Positions 24,218 through 36,500 of a stretch of DNA of 60,000 nucleotides are shown here, piece by piece; positions within the stretch are counted from its first letter, which is position 1; every line of letters starts with the position of its first letter. The translations under genes and the position numbers were made by a program. Below the pieces are notes generated by a model that was given only the letters and a program-made list of their open reading frames with translations, did no database searches and was not told the DNA's origin. Origin of the DNA: Tubiluchus corallicola (taxonomy: Eukaryota; Priapulida; Priapulimorpha; Priapulimorphida; Tubiluchidae); contig JAQGDQ010000047.1 of NCBI GenBank assembly GCA_030141605.1, forward strand, positions 126,001 through 186,000, given 5' to 3'.

Positions 24218-25908
24218 CTAAGTGACCTGCATCAAAATTACATATTGTTCAAGAAGTTGGAGTTGAACTGTTGTTGTAGCTCTTGCTAGCAGGTTTTTTC
24301 TGCTAATTATAAATCACTAAATAGAACGATATAATGGTTTTTCACATCACAACTAGCAAAGTCTAGATATTGTACGCACATACAGATATCACAAGCATCA
24401 CAAGCTTAGTCCAGCCTGTAAACCAGTACATTAAAACATTGTTGCACATAATCACATGCACTTTGATTATTTATCATTAGAGAAAATCCCTTCCCTCTTG
24501 AGCAAAACACAGTAAAACGAAATTGCCAAGTATCCAGAGATATTTTAATTGCTTAAAAACGTATTTTACAATTAGTGACATTCGATGAAGACAAGCTCAA
24601 CATCTGCTTATGGCTACCGCACCTGTCAATATCATTTGGCTTTTTGTGCTTGGCCTTGCCTAAAGTGCAACTACGAATTGTGTTGCGATGGCTTTCAAAT
24701 TACATAATTGTTACACAATTAAGAATATTTGTATACAGCTGCACTAGCATAGCGCCCATCTCACATCTGACTAATGTTCCGATTAAGCTGACTTTATACA
24801 GTATAACTGATAGGAAGAGCGACATGATATATATATAGGACATATATATATATCATTATATATCACGTATATATAAGTTACATATGCAATTGCTTATCAG
24901 GTGAGCCACACTATATACAGCACATGTGATTTGAAACTACATATAATTTATTAAATGAAAACAGGAGGACATTTAGATCTTAACTCGTTCTAAGCTCTAA
25001 CCTAGAATCCATGGATATATAATTTTCCAGCTATAATAATTACGTGCTTTTAGAAATAGTTTGTTTTTATGTTTTTAAAAAGCAGCTAAATTCGAATATG
25101 CTAAAAGGAATCAATAAACATGTTTATGAAAGTGAAAATCGCAATGCGACACTACTAGTACAATGCAAAAGTTCAGGAACTTTACAAATTCAATTAGGCC
25201 AATGCATGATTTCAAATAGCCAGTATTATGACAGGGTTGAGCAATTATCCAGCCTCTACTGCTTTGACCAGTAATGTCTCTATTGATATATTTAATCTGT
25301 GTGATTACAAATAGTTCTACTCAGGTCAGTTGCTTTATTTGCAAAGAATCAATAGCATGCACCTAGTTCAGAGCTAAGACACACATCCAGTATGCCCACA
25401 AGATGCAAATAGCAGCATCTGTTTTGTACCCGATACACTTTGATAAGCAAAGTATAGTTCATAAAGAATTATCATACAAATCAAAATCAGAAACAAACCT
25501 GTCAGACAAAGTGGAAGAGGAGCACGGTCGCATCATTCATATTTGGTAAATTCATGGTGGTTACCTGCTATTAATAGCATATATTAGGCTTCCAACATAA
25601 TACAGGAAAACATATATTACCTACATGGACATTACAAACATCCTCTACTCTATAGGAAACTTGTGAATTGGATTTGGCAAATGGACAAAAATCTGTGCAA
25701 TTTGAATGCAAATGATGCAAAAAGCTAGGCAAAAAGGACAATACTGGTACTCGCAACTGTACTGGGTGAACTGGAGAAAGTTTGTAAATGACTTTGTTGT
25801 TAATTAATAGTAGTTCATTACTATAGAGAACAGGACATTATTGTGATCGCATAAATAAGACGAACGAATTAGTGAACACTTAGAACTACATTGCTTTAGC
25901 GAGAATAT
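24218..25908. other. Intergenic between gene C and a TIR element
   Basis: No recognisable gene. An AT palindromic microsatellite lies at 24824-24880. Confidence 0.5.
24824..24880. repeat. AT-rich palindromic microsatellite
   Basis: Interrupted (AT)n blocks, self-complementary. Confidence 0.8.
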
Positions 25909-25917
25909 TATTTCAAA

Positions 25918-28171
25918 GGCAGTGGCTAGAGGTACGGATCCGTACTCGTTTTTTCTGTGATACCGAATACGGATTCGTATTCGTAGCTTTTTTGCAACAA
26001 TTACGAATCCGTGCTTTTTGTGACATTTACAAAACATACGAATTTTGACAATTTTTACGACATACGGCGTTTGACCATGTGCCCTGCGCGTCATTGAAAA
26101 GTACATGCCCACTTCATGAAAATGGGGCAATATGGCATTATACAGCCTGTAGCCATACCGTTTTTCTTCGGTATCATTTTTCTTCATGATATAATAGTTG
26201 CACTATAAATATTAGTTGGTCTCCTATTATTGTCTTGCAAATTGTTAGCTTTCATATAGTGCTGCATGTCGCATAAGCTACCAATCAATAGTTTGTTTGC
26301 TTTATTTTGTTTATTGTTACAAAAAAATTTAGTATTTTAATGTGTAGTAGGCTAGTTATCAAGAGTTTAAATCATAGTGTGTTATAAACTTCTTAGAGTC
26401 TTGTAATATGACTCTACCAGGCTGTATTTTTCGATAGTGTTGTGAATGTTATAACCTTACTAACTTTTGTAATTTTCCTTAATTGTCGAACATAGCAAAA
26501 TTTTTTAGTCTTTATGTGATATGCAGTACGTCGAATTTATAAGAGTTACTGAACTGTTACATCCACCTGTTGCCAAATAATTTATGCTATGTTTATTATG
26601 CTTGGTTTATTATTTTGTTTGTCACTGTAAACAGTTTAAAGCCTCTTTATGTGAGCCAGGTCCCATATTAATTAGTTATTTTATTATTTTGCTTATCAAA
26701 GCTGTACTACAATCAATGACTGCCATATTCCAATTCAATTTTTGTCATTTCTATGTCATTATATGTCATTTCTATTAAAAACTAAAAAGACCATTTTACA
26801 AATTTGCATTTGAATGAAGGCTGCAATAAGTATAATTACGTTCGATTGTCACATTAATCCACTTCATATTGAGTTAAAACATCAAGTTACTTCACTTTTT
26901 CTTAGATTCCTGGAGGTTAAAGGTTTGAATTGGCCAGACTTATAATGTGTAATGTACAAAGCTAGATCATGAAAACTAGTTAATTGGCTGATTGGAAAGC
27001 AATAATTTCTGTTTGTGAATTAAAACCTAAATTTTGTATCTTAATGCCGGAAAACAGTTACAAAACTCCTTACTGAACTATTTCGACCACTTAAAGGCCT
27101 CAAGTGCCTATTGCCCCAATATAAGGACCACTTGTTGCTGTAATTATGTGTTTAATTATGCTGTACGTAAGATGTTTGTTAGAAGAGTTTTTGACCCATG
27201 ACCTTGTCAAAAAAATATTGTGCACTGTGAGTGTAGAATGCTCATTTAGTAATGCAGTAAAGCACTTTGATACTTCGAATATAATGTTTTAGAATTTTGC
27301 ATTTTGTAAAAAATGTTTTAACTGAATAATTAAATTCTAATTATTTTGCCACTATGCAGAAAATGGTTCTCTGTTGTTGCAATTTCCTTAGAGTTACATG
27401 TAAAGCAGCAGAACACCAGTAAAAAAACATTTTATAATTATCAAAAATTAAAACAGGCATGCATAGTAATAGGATATTGACATTCTTTTTAAAGATATTT
27501 ATCAGTAGAAATATGATCTAATGTCAAGCAAGTACCCTAAAACTTATGTAATCTATTACATTATTAAATGTTCAAGAACTAACAATGCTAGTTAATGAGG
27601 TAAAACTGTTACAATGGGAAGACGCATATGTATTCAATTGACAATATAAAAATGTTCATATCAGAAAAAAATTAATGGTTGAGTATAATATAAGAAAGAA
27701 GTTTTTAAATCTAATCCTGTTCTTTTCCGTGTGCAAATGGGGGGATAAACGCTGCTTTCATATCAAAAATAGACACACATTATGTTTACGCTATAGTAAT
27801 AAAACATGACTCGCTCACCGCAATATGACGGAGTGTTGCGCGCATTCACCGCGTGTCCTATCTAGAGATTACATAATATAGATATCTATGAGGCTATTCA
27901 ATTTCACTCAATCCGCGGATCTAGCGGATACGGATATTTATAATTGTGGATTTTGAAGTTGCGGATAAACAAGAAAGTGATATTTTGCCCCTCTCTGACG
28001 GCGATCCGTATTTCTCGTCAATATTTTTCGCGGAACGGCTATCCCAATTTTCTCGTAAATATCGTTCGCCGTACGGATCGATCCGTATTTTTTAGTGAAT
28101 GCTTTCGAGACACAGATCCGTATTTTTGTTGCTGCAGTTCCGGATACGGATCCGTACCTTTAGTTACTGCC
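25918..28171. mobile_element. 2.25-kb non-autonomous TIR transposon (Mutator-like?)
   Basis: The left end GGCAGTGGCTAGAGGTACGG and the right end (reverse complement GGCAGTAACTAAAGGTACGG) form a terminal inverted repeat extending through GATCCGTA. A 9-bp direct repeat TATTTCAAA flanks it exactly (25909-25917, 28172-28180). Nine-base duplications are typical of Mutator-like elements; if the boundary is shifted by one base it would be 8 bp. Both ends contain clustered copies of an ACGGATCCGTA/GATCCGTATT motif, as expected for transposase-binding subterminal repeats. No transposase ORF is visible in the interior. Confidence 0.85.
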
Positions 28172-28180
28172 TATTTCAAA

Positions 28181-29739
28181 ATATATGTAGCCAAAAGTTG
28201 AAGGAAAATAAACTTGGAAGTTAGTAGACTGCTTTGGTCCTTTTGGCTGAATCAAATATTTCGCCATTTTCGTGCTAAGAAATTATAAATATATTATATG
28301 CAAGAAGCACTGGCGCTATATCAAAGAGCGAATTCAGCGGTACCAGCAAAAACGTACTCATACCTAACAAATAATTTTCCATTTAAATCGCCTCCATTTG
28401 CAAAGTAAATTGGATAAATCAGAGAAAACAACAAAATTTTCACGACAAAGGAAACAAAACCAACAAACCAACTTTTGCAACGGACAGCTGAATCTCAAAA
28501 CTTAAACCAAGGAAAATGTCCGTTCATTGTGAGCAAACATTCTAACATTGAATTAGTGATTGACGATTTTTACAAAAGCAACACCAGGTGTCGCATATCT
28601 GCTTAAATGACAACGAGCGGCTTGGGTTAATAGTTCCATTTTCTCTATACTTTAACTAGAGAAAGGTAGAGTAATATACTTACTTTGTAAGTGATCCTCC
28701 CTAAAATGTATTTCCAAATTGCTGGGTAATGAGGCGCTTACAGTGGCTGACAAAATAGGGTTTTATGACTGAATTTGGCAATGCCCAATGAAGTAAGGAA
28801 TGATGTTGGTTGCACAACTGACCAAATCGTGACCATAACAGGAAAGAACCATGATTAAAATTCAGATTAAATAGTGTACTCGCAAGGTCGGTGGGTCACA
28901 TCTTTGCTCGAGAGTAAAAATCAACATACGATTCGTCATTTCTAAATCAATATTTAGGTGAATTAACACATGCATCCCGAGTTCTCTCAAAAGCATTCGT
29001 GAGGGTAACACACTATGGTGACCAAAACTAAAACACATTAAAAACTGCTCTACAGAGAAGATTAAATATGCCACTCCATTTCTTGATAATGCAGTGCTTG
29101 GTCAGTCGAATGCAGCGGTTTGTTTTTAAAAAATAATTCGCATAACAATTTCACTTGGGCTGGCAATATTATTAATAATTGTAACTGTAGGATCTACTGC
29201 GACTTTTTTTAGTTATTTCAATATCATTCAGGAAGTAAACGATTCCAGATTTAGAACAATCTTTTAGCAAAACACATTAACTAACTTAAAGGAGACATGC
29301 ATCAACCATCAAACAATGCGATTCATGCAATTGTAACTGAGACCATTCAGTAGGACCATTAACGAACATGTTGGAAACATTGGATAACAAGAAGCCAGTC
29401 CACTAATTAAAGCAAGATAACATTACAAAACAGAACAGAGAAGTAGTTATAGAACCATGTTGAGATCTGCATGGCCTTAAAATTAAGCAACTTAAAGTTA
29501 AAAAGCATACACAGTAAATGTGCGCTATTAATACTGAATTTAACATTAAAATTTTAATAATTCAACATTACATCCGATGAAAGAGTGCACATGTCAGCAT
29601 CATTCACGCTCATGGCTGTATGCAAATCGAAGGATCGATGCAAAAAATATACGTGTAATTTATCATAGGTAGCAAATCTTCTTCAGAACATCTAACAACA
29701 TCAACACCGAGTGAAAATGACAAAATTACATAGACACAT
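28181..29739. other. Intergenic, nothing recognised
   Basis: AT-rich DNA with no ORF showing a domain. Confidence 0.5.
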
Positions 29740-30010
29740 GCAAGCCAGAAGAGGTTAAAGATATATTGAAAATAAGACTGAATATGATTAAAGTTAAAGG
29801 GAACTACAATAATGAGTTTAAGGATCAGTTATTATGCCCAGTGTGTGAGGAAGATGATGATATTACTGAACATTTGCTTAGATGTGACAGATATGGAGAA
29901 TGGAAAAAATTTGAACTCAGATATATAAATGAACAGTGAAAAGGAAGGATTGCTAGAAATTAGAAATCTAGTGAACGAATGCATGGAATACAGGATAAAG
30001 ACATTAAACT
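29740..30010 (+). mobile_element. LINE C-terminal fragment (zinc-knuckle end)
   Basis: Plus-strand translation at about 29790-29937 reads MIKVKGNYNNEFKDQ, then CPVCEEDD, ITEHLLRC and DRYGEWKKFE. The CxxC...HxxxxC pattern is the common C-terminal zinc motif of LINE ORF2 proteins. A stop follows and the downstream frame is decayed. No RT core is attached, so this is a small orphan fragment. Confidence 0.72.
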
Positions 30011-30377
30011 TGGAAAAGACAACTAAAAGATCAGTGTTATAGAAGAATAGACTTTGCACCCTATAAAGGTGCCCGCCTCTGATAGGTGGAGAGAGTCGAG
30101 TATCGCTATCACAACAATTTATATTATAATTAGCTAACACAATTAATAATGTTTTCGCTTTTTTTTGTTTTCTGAACTTATAGAATAAAGAAAAACATTT
30201 AGTCATTTTTGTAGAATTGCCACCAGTTTGCCAGCAACCCACTTATTTAAAAATGCAACCTGCAACTGCTCGAATTTTATGCACGTACAACGTGTGATGG
30301 TACGGATGCAGTGAAAACAACTTTTGCGGGTTTAAAACGTGCGGACAAAAAATCTTGTGCAGATGCAGTGGACACCT

Positions 30378-30481
30378 GGGGCCGGTTTCACAAAGCCGTC
30401 ATTAACTTAACGTCGTTATTAGATAATCTTAATACATGTATATTAATAATGACCAGTGACGGCTTTTTGAAACTGGACCCC
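30378..30481. mobile_element. Short foldback MITE, about 104 bp
   Basis: The left end GGGGCCGGTTTCACAAAGCC pairs with the right end (reverse complement GGGGTCCAGTTTCAAAAAGCC), continuing through GTCA..TTA. The element is almost entirely inverted repeat. No clear target duplication was seen. Confidence 0.78.
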
Positions 30482-31877
30482 GGTATTCAACGCCTTCGAG
30501 ACCTTCATAAAATAGAGAGGTGGGTCGAAAATAAATGGCATTTCGCCCCGTAATAACATAATTTATATATTCTTCACGTAAATTAATATTTTTTATTTTG
30601 TTTGATATTTTCCATTTTTGTTTTTATAGTTGCATTATTGCAAACGCATGTTATTCACATTGTGCAAACATGCTGCTATATGCCTGTTTCAATGTGCTTT
30701 TCGTTATTAAATTTTCTCTATTTTGATTTTTGCTTTGCATGCTGTTTATATAACGGTATAGTTGCTTTTCCATTTCACTTTCAGTTTACCTCTCATTATT
30801 AAAAACTTGTTTGGTTTTTTCACTTAATAACAGCTATCCTATGTATACCAACACTTTGCTGTGGGAAGCACTAATTAGTTTGGCTATTTTTATTTTGCAA
30901 ATTTTTGTTGCATATTATTGGCTTATTCTGCATATTAGTGGTCAATTAATGCTTTTCTTTATATTGGTATGTTGCCAATAATTATTGATTTTTAAGTGGG
31001 CATTTATTTTGTTGTTGCAATTTTGTTTCACCTACCGGATTTCTTTTGATACGTATATACCATTGTTACTTTTCCATCTGTTTAATTTTTGTTAAAACTG
31101 CATACTAATGCCACTCACACTGCATTTGGTCTTTCTCCACCCAGTCTCTCTTACTAATTACATAATCGCAGATTAACTTCACTTACAGCTTAATTATGAA
31201 TGAGACGAATAAACTTAAATTCAGTTGATACACCATCAACAATGAAGGAAAACGGGGTGATTTTGGTCAGCAAGTGTTAGCTAGCGGTGTCTAGTGATGA
31301 CACCATTGCTCGGCATTATAACATAAGTTAATATCTGAGCGTCTCCGGTACTAACCTAAATGTGGTATTACCCCAGTTGGTGATAAGATCAGGTCAAGTA
31401 CTTTGTAATACACATACCTGCATTCTAATTTATTGTGTGTTAATGAATCCATGTGCAAATCATCAGTACTATGCCAAACTTGCATCAATTCATTTCTGCA
31501 AATCATTTAGTCTCAGATTTGTTCTTGCAGTGAAGTGTTTCATCTCATAGCAAACGGCCAGGTTTTTGTTGCTAAAAAATTTATAGCCAACTTAATACTT
31601 GACGTTCAATTTGGTATTTCCAACTTAGTCCATACTTGCAAGAACAGCTCACATTACAAGAACAAAATTTTTAAACAAACACAGTGACGTACTTATCATG
31701 TTAAAGGCAATAATTGTTCTGACACTATGTAAGTAATTGTGCACAAGCAAACTAAAAATAGAAAAATCACTTTTTAAAAAGCAAATCCTATGTGGATGAT
31801 GGATGGGTCAAAGCAAAAACTGGTAACATTGTCAAAATGAGGATCAGTTATCAATAAAGAACAATACGGAGAAAGCA
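30482..31877. other. Intergenic downstream of zinc-finger gene D
   Basis: T-rich DNA with no recognisable protein. Confidence 0.5.
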
Positions 31878-33143
31878 CTAGCTCTGGCATGCCTTAGTCT
31901 TCATAACATGAAACTTCAATGCCTGTGAACGGCTAAATGCTTTTCCACAAGCTTTGCATTTGAATGGTTTTTCACCGGTGTGGGTTCGCCGATGAGACAA
32001 TAAATTCGTCTTTTGCACAAAACCTTTATTGCACACATCACACACAAACCTTTTGTCATTCAGGTGTGTCTTGAGATGGCCTTTAAGATATGAATGCAGT
32101 TTGAATGTCATACTGCATATTTCGCATTGGTAATCTTTGCCTGTCGTGTGAATCATCATATGTCTAGCTAGTGCTTTGTTCGTTTGGAATGATTTACCAC
32201 ATGTTGAACAATGGTGTGGCCTTTCCGAAAAATGTGTCAATCTATGAATGCCCCTCATGCCAGATTGTTTAAATCTTTTACCGCAGATATCACATGGATA
32301 TGGTGCTTCCCCTGTGTGAACACGAAGATGCATCACTAAGTCACCCTTCTTCTTAAATGGATGTCCACATACTTCACAAACAAAGGGACGTTCAGAACTG
32401 TGCCTGTAAGTCATATGATCATTAAGCCAATTGTAGTACTTATTGCATATATTGCATATGCCACCAGCTTTATCCATTCTCAGTTTTCGCTGTTTTTTAG
32501 TGTTTTTTGAACTTCTAGTTATTTGTATTCTGTTGTCATTCATTTTATCGGAACTGCCATGTGCAGGTAGCTGCCCATTTGCGTCAGATAAAATCTTAAG
32601 CTCTGACAGATCCACAACATTATGACTTACAACATCAGCATCAAGACACTGTATTATCTGGTAAGCTGAGTCTTTTGTTACCTCATCATTATATTCTGTA
32701 GCTGATGGCACAACAAAATATGTAGCAGAATCTAAACTTGATGACTCCTCCATTTCAACTAAACTATCAAAAGCATTCCAAGATGTCCTGGAATCTGAAG
32801 GAAGTGCAATACTTACAGGGCTAGGGCTAACAACATCTTCGGGTTCTCGTTTTATGCTACCAGATTCACTACTTGATATTACAACAACAGTCTGTGCCTG
32901 AGGTGGCTCATCACTGTTACAAAGATGGTCTGCACCAACAGTGTCAGAAGCACTTTTTGTTTTTGTTTGCAACTGCCCTGCATTTCCTGAAGGCAATACG
33001 TCATTTTCCAGAAGATTTGTGTGTTCAAATACGACAACTTCTTCACAATGGGCTTCCCTGCAGTGCTTGAAGAACTTTGCTTCGTTGGCAAAAAGCTCAT
33101 CACATAATCTGCACTTCAAGAAAACTGTCAGTTTTCCCTCCAT
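31878..33143 (-). CDS. C2H2 zinc-finger protein, cluster member D
   Basis: 421 residues, single coding exon, start MEGKLTVFLKC. The N-terminal finger is CRLC...HCREAH followed by CEEVVVFE. The linker (about 41-229) has a hydrophobic-plus-acidic TVVVISSSES stretch, which resembles a SUMO-interaction motif, followed closely by the SUMO-acceptor-like IKRE (97-100). A basic stretch (KKQRKLR) precedes seven fingers from 230: short CNIC...HMTYRH, five classical, and the last a C2HC (CKAC...HVMKTKAC). Linkers THTGEKPFKC and VHTGEAPYPC mark DNA-binding arrays. Closest in layout to gene A. Predicted nuclear regulator; target unknown. Confidence 0.93.
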   Translation of the reverse strand: MEGKLTVFLKCRLCDELFANEAKFFKHCREAHCEEVVVFEHTNLLENDVLPSGNAGQLQTKTKSASDTVGADHLCNSDEPPQAQTVVVISSSESGSIKREPEDVVSPSPVSIALPSDSRTSWNAFDSLVEMEESSSLDSATYFVVPSATEYNDEVTKDSAYQIIQCLDADVVSHNVVDLSELKILSDANGQLPAHGSSDKMNDNRIQITRSSKNTKKQRKLRMDKAGGICNICNKYYNWLNDHMTYRHSSERPFVCEVCGHPFKKKGDLVMHLRVHTGEAPYPCDICGKRFKQSGMRGIHRLTHFSERPHHCSTCGKSFQTNKALARHMMIHTTGKDYQCEICSMTFKLHSYLKGHLKTHLNDKRFVCDVCNKGFVQKTNLLSHRRTHTGEKPFKCKACGKAFSRSQALKFHVMKTKACQS

Positions 33144-34330
33144 AATTTACCTATTCACCCTTATCCAGCTTTTATCCTATTTGTTTACTTTGATCACAGT
33201 TTTAATGCAGACAGACTGCCAGAATCGTTATGCATATGGTCTCAAACAAAAGCACTGGAACAACCTGCAAGAAATATGACAGTATATGTTCAACACTCAC
33301 AAGTGCTAGTATTATATGAACATAGTTGCACTCTTGTAAACAAATTTTTAAGGGCAATAAAAATGCTTGCCATACCAGAAGCATTAGATTTATTTGTGGT
33401 GTTGTACTACATCAGTAGGATTTACTAGAACCATGAAATTTTCACTCTCGAGTTATTTTATTATACACAGTAGTTCCCTGCTGACGATCAGTACAGTTGA
33501 GCTATTTTAATTTCACTAATTGCGAACTAAATTTCTAAAGGAATAAAAATAACTTACTAGAAGTACCGAATTTACCAACTGACAAGTACATAACTTTGGA
33601 CACACAATTTCTTTGAATACTTTCACCGCCAGCTATACAACCAGCAAAAAGTTGTAGATTTAGCAAAACAAAAGCTTTTGGGACACTATTTTTGATAATG
33701 TCGAACAAAACTTGTGTTTTTTATTAAATCATGTACATTATAAAGTGAAATGACAGATCTGAAATTACGAAAGCACGAAAAACAGAAATTTATGTATTTA
33801 TTTTAGGTCTGCAATATTTTAGTTGTCCTACTGCAACTGCAATTAAAAAGACTAAAAAGATTGGTATAAAGGATGGCATTAAATCTGACATTTATAGTAT
33901 AGAATGCAACAATTCGATCCTACTTAAATCCATTTAAATTATCATTAACTCCTCATAGAGAGTAAGAGTAGCACCTGAAAAATGGCAAACGATTAAATGA
34001 GTACAAAGCTAGCACTAAAAAATTAATAATACAGCAAAATGTTGCAGTGACTACTGGTGTTAAAGGTTGTCATTTTTCCACAAGTTTCTTCAGTTCAATA
34101 TCTATACATCAATCAAGTATATCAATCACTGGATATAAGTGAAATATTTACATTATAAATACAGTAGCTAAACAAACAAACACGAAACAGAATCAACAAT
34201 TCAATAATAAATGATCATTAACAAGTACAACTCACATTTATATTACACTGGATATTACAAATCAAAGTCAAGTAGGACAATAAATATAATATGTACATAT
34301 GCCTCGGATTACCTCTGAAAATCAAAATAG
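33144..34330. other. Intergenic between zinc-finger genes D and E
   Basis: The shortest gap in the cluster (1.19 kb). It must contain the gene D promoter or 5' exon, or these lie upstream of gene E. No other gene seen. Confidence 0.45.
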
Positions 34331-35524
34331 TCACTTCTGCTTTCCATGTTCTAAAGCCATATGCTGTTTTAAACTCTGTGAACGGGTGTATGCTTTACCA
34401 CAGCTTTGACACTTAAAAGGTTTTTCTCCTGTGTGTGTCCTTATGTGTGAGATAAGATTTACTTTCTGAACAAACCCCCTGCCACAATAATTGCATTTAT
34501 GCTTGCGATCATTAGTGTGTATTGGATAATGAGCGTACAAAATGCTCTTAGTTTTGTATGAAATGCCACAGATACCACACTTGAACAACTTCTCCGAACT
34601 GTGACTCTCTACGTGTCTCTTTAGGTTTCTCTTGCTACGGAAGTCCTTTCCACACATGGAACACAAGAAAGGCCGCTCGGGAAAATGCCCAGCCCGGTGG
34701 GCGGATAATGATGGTGACTGCCGATAACATTTACCACATATATCACATTTGAAAGGCTTTTCCCCACTGTGAACCAACATGTGCTTGTCCAAGTCTCCCT
34801 TTTGCTTACAAGTTTTACCACACAATTCACAGACGTGCAAGTTACGGTAGCTGTTGCCATGTTTAAAGCGCATGTGGAAATTGAGCCGTCTGTAGAATTT
34901 GTTGCAAATTGTACACACACCAGTCTGACGATAACGAAGTCGCTTATTTTCTTGTTGTTTACTAGCCTCTCTATCAGGTTCTGATTGAACAGCCTTTTTA
35001 GAATAGACGCCAATATTCAACGTCATGTTTTTTTCGTCACCTACATTCTCTATCACATCAGCCTTTGGTATTTCACTACAGTGGCTAATTAAATTCAGTT
35101 TTGGGCCAGAATTTGGTACGGTTATTTCCTGTAGTACCAGGTCAGAAGATGCATCAGTTGCAGAGTTGATCACAGTTAGCTGAGGATCGTCAGAGAGTTC
35201 ATAGATTGTACCATCACATATTTCATTGATAAGTTCAGATTTTATTACAACGTCGTCAGGAATTGCATGCGATTCATTTTCAATTACATTATCACTGGCA
35301 GGAATGTGCGATGAAAGAACATCGTTCTTTGCATCACAAATTGCATCTAAGAAATTGTCCGAGCCACTTGATGCATGCTCAATGCCGTTTTCATTTAAGT
35401 CACTTTCAAATATAATAATTTCAGAACAGTGATCAGACCTACAATGGACAAAAAATTCATCTTCTGTCCGAAATATCTGTGAGCAAGTCAAACATTTGAA
35501 GTAAACTGTCAATTTACCTTCCAT
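34331..35524 (-). CDS. C2H2 zinc-finger protein, cluster member E
   Basis: 397 residues, single coding exon, start MEGKLTVYFKC. The N-terminal finger is CLTC...HCRSDH followed by CSEIIIFE. The acidic linker carries the SUMO-acceptor-like IKSE (94-97). Seven fingers run from 204: short CTIC...HMRFKH, five classical, and a final finger that ends in His (HMALEH), making it C2H2 where the other four members have C2HC. The sixth finger and its TGEKPFKC linker are highly conserved with C and D. This is the 5'-most member of the head-to-tail array as read on the minus strand. Confidence 0.93.
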   Translation of the reverse strand: MEGKLTVYFKCLTCSQIFRTEDEFFVHCRSDHCSEIIIFESDLNENGIEHASSGSDNFLDAICDAKNDVLSSHIPASDNVIENESHAIPDDVVIKSELINEICDGTIYELSDDPQLTVINSATDASSDLVLQEITVPNSGPKLNLISHCSEIPKADVIENVGDEKNMTLNIGVYSKKAVQSEPDREASKQQENKRLRYRQTGVCTICNKFYRRLNFHMRFKHGNSYRNLHVCELCGKTCKQKGDLDKHMLVHSGEKPFKCDICGKCYRQSPSLSAHRAGHFPERPFLCSMCGKDFRSKRNLKRHVESHSSEKLFKCGICGISYKTKSILYAHYPIHTNDRKHKCNYCGRGFVQKVNLISHIRTHTGEKPFKCQSCGKAYTRSQSLKQHMALEHGKQK

Positions 35525-36500
35525 GCCTCTGCAGTGTGTTCAGGTAATTTAACTCAATTAAGTTATCTTCTGGACAGTTAAACCCTACAAAATAAAAAAG
35601 GCAAAACAAAATTTATGAGATCTAGCAGAAAGCTTATCAACTTCCACATAATAGAGAATTGCAAATTAAACAAAAATACCTAATTTTTACCAAATTCATG
35701 ATACATTAAACCCAAAATATGTTGCTTTTATACATTGTCACTAGCGTGCATATAGAATAAACGTGAATGTGGGCATATTTAACTTCAAATCGAGTTTCAA
35801 ATCCAAGTAATCCAACATTTAATCAAAGCTCAAGTTCCTGTCTAATAGTAATAAACTATTCTTGTTAATTGTGGTGTTGCCTTGCCTATTACTGTACTAA
35901 ATTCATTGAGGCATTTGCGTTTTTAAGTTTGCTATACAATGGACCACTTGTGTAAGACAAATCATTTTACAAATGGCTTAATACTTTAGTAGAAATTTTA
36001 CAATGGTGTTATATTGCTTACGTATAACATAAAAATGATATTACAACTTGCAGGAAATTATTCAAGTTATTCATTACATTTAAGAAATACTTCAGATAGG
36101 TTCAAATCTGACACAGGTACAAGTTATACTAACTGTGAGGTCTTACTAACAAATCTCTGTCCCTGAAGGCCTGCTCAATTAATAGGCACGCTAGTAACTG
36201 CAAAACTAAATACTTGATTAGTCAGTTTAAAAAGTATGCTGTTAAAAAAGCTATGTATTTTGAATTTTCCTGATGTACTGTTGAAAATACATTTAACTCC
36301 ATAGAACATCAAAAAGTTATCAATTGAGAACAGATGTAAACACACCCTGTAAATCTAGACTTTAAACATTTTACTTTAGGCATAATATATTAACATGGCT
36401 ACAGACAATGAATACCAACTGAACAAGGAACTGAAATGCTTTTATAGGCGAGAAGGTGGAATTTATTTACTTATAACACGTCTGTTCTTACATTGAACGT
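35525..36500. other. Upstream region of zinc-finger gene E
   Basis: AT-rich, no gene recognised. Probable promoter side of gene E, but no core element is identifiable. Confidence 0.4.
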
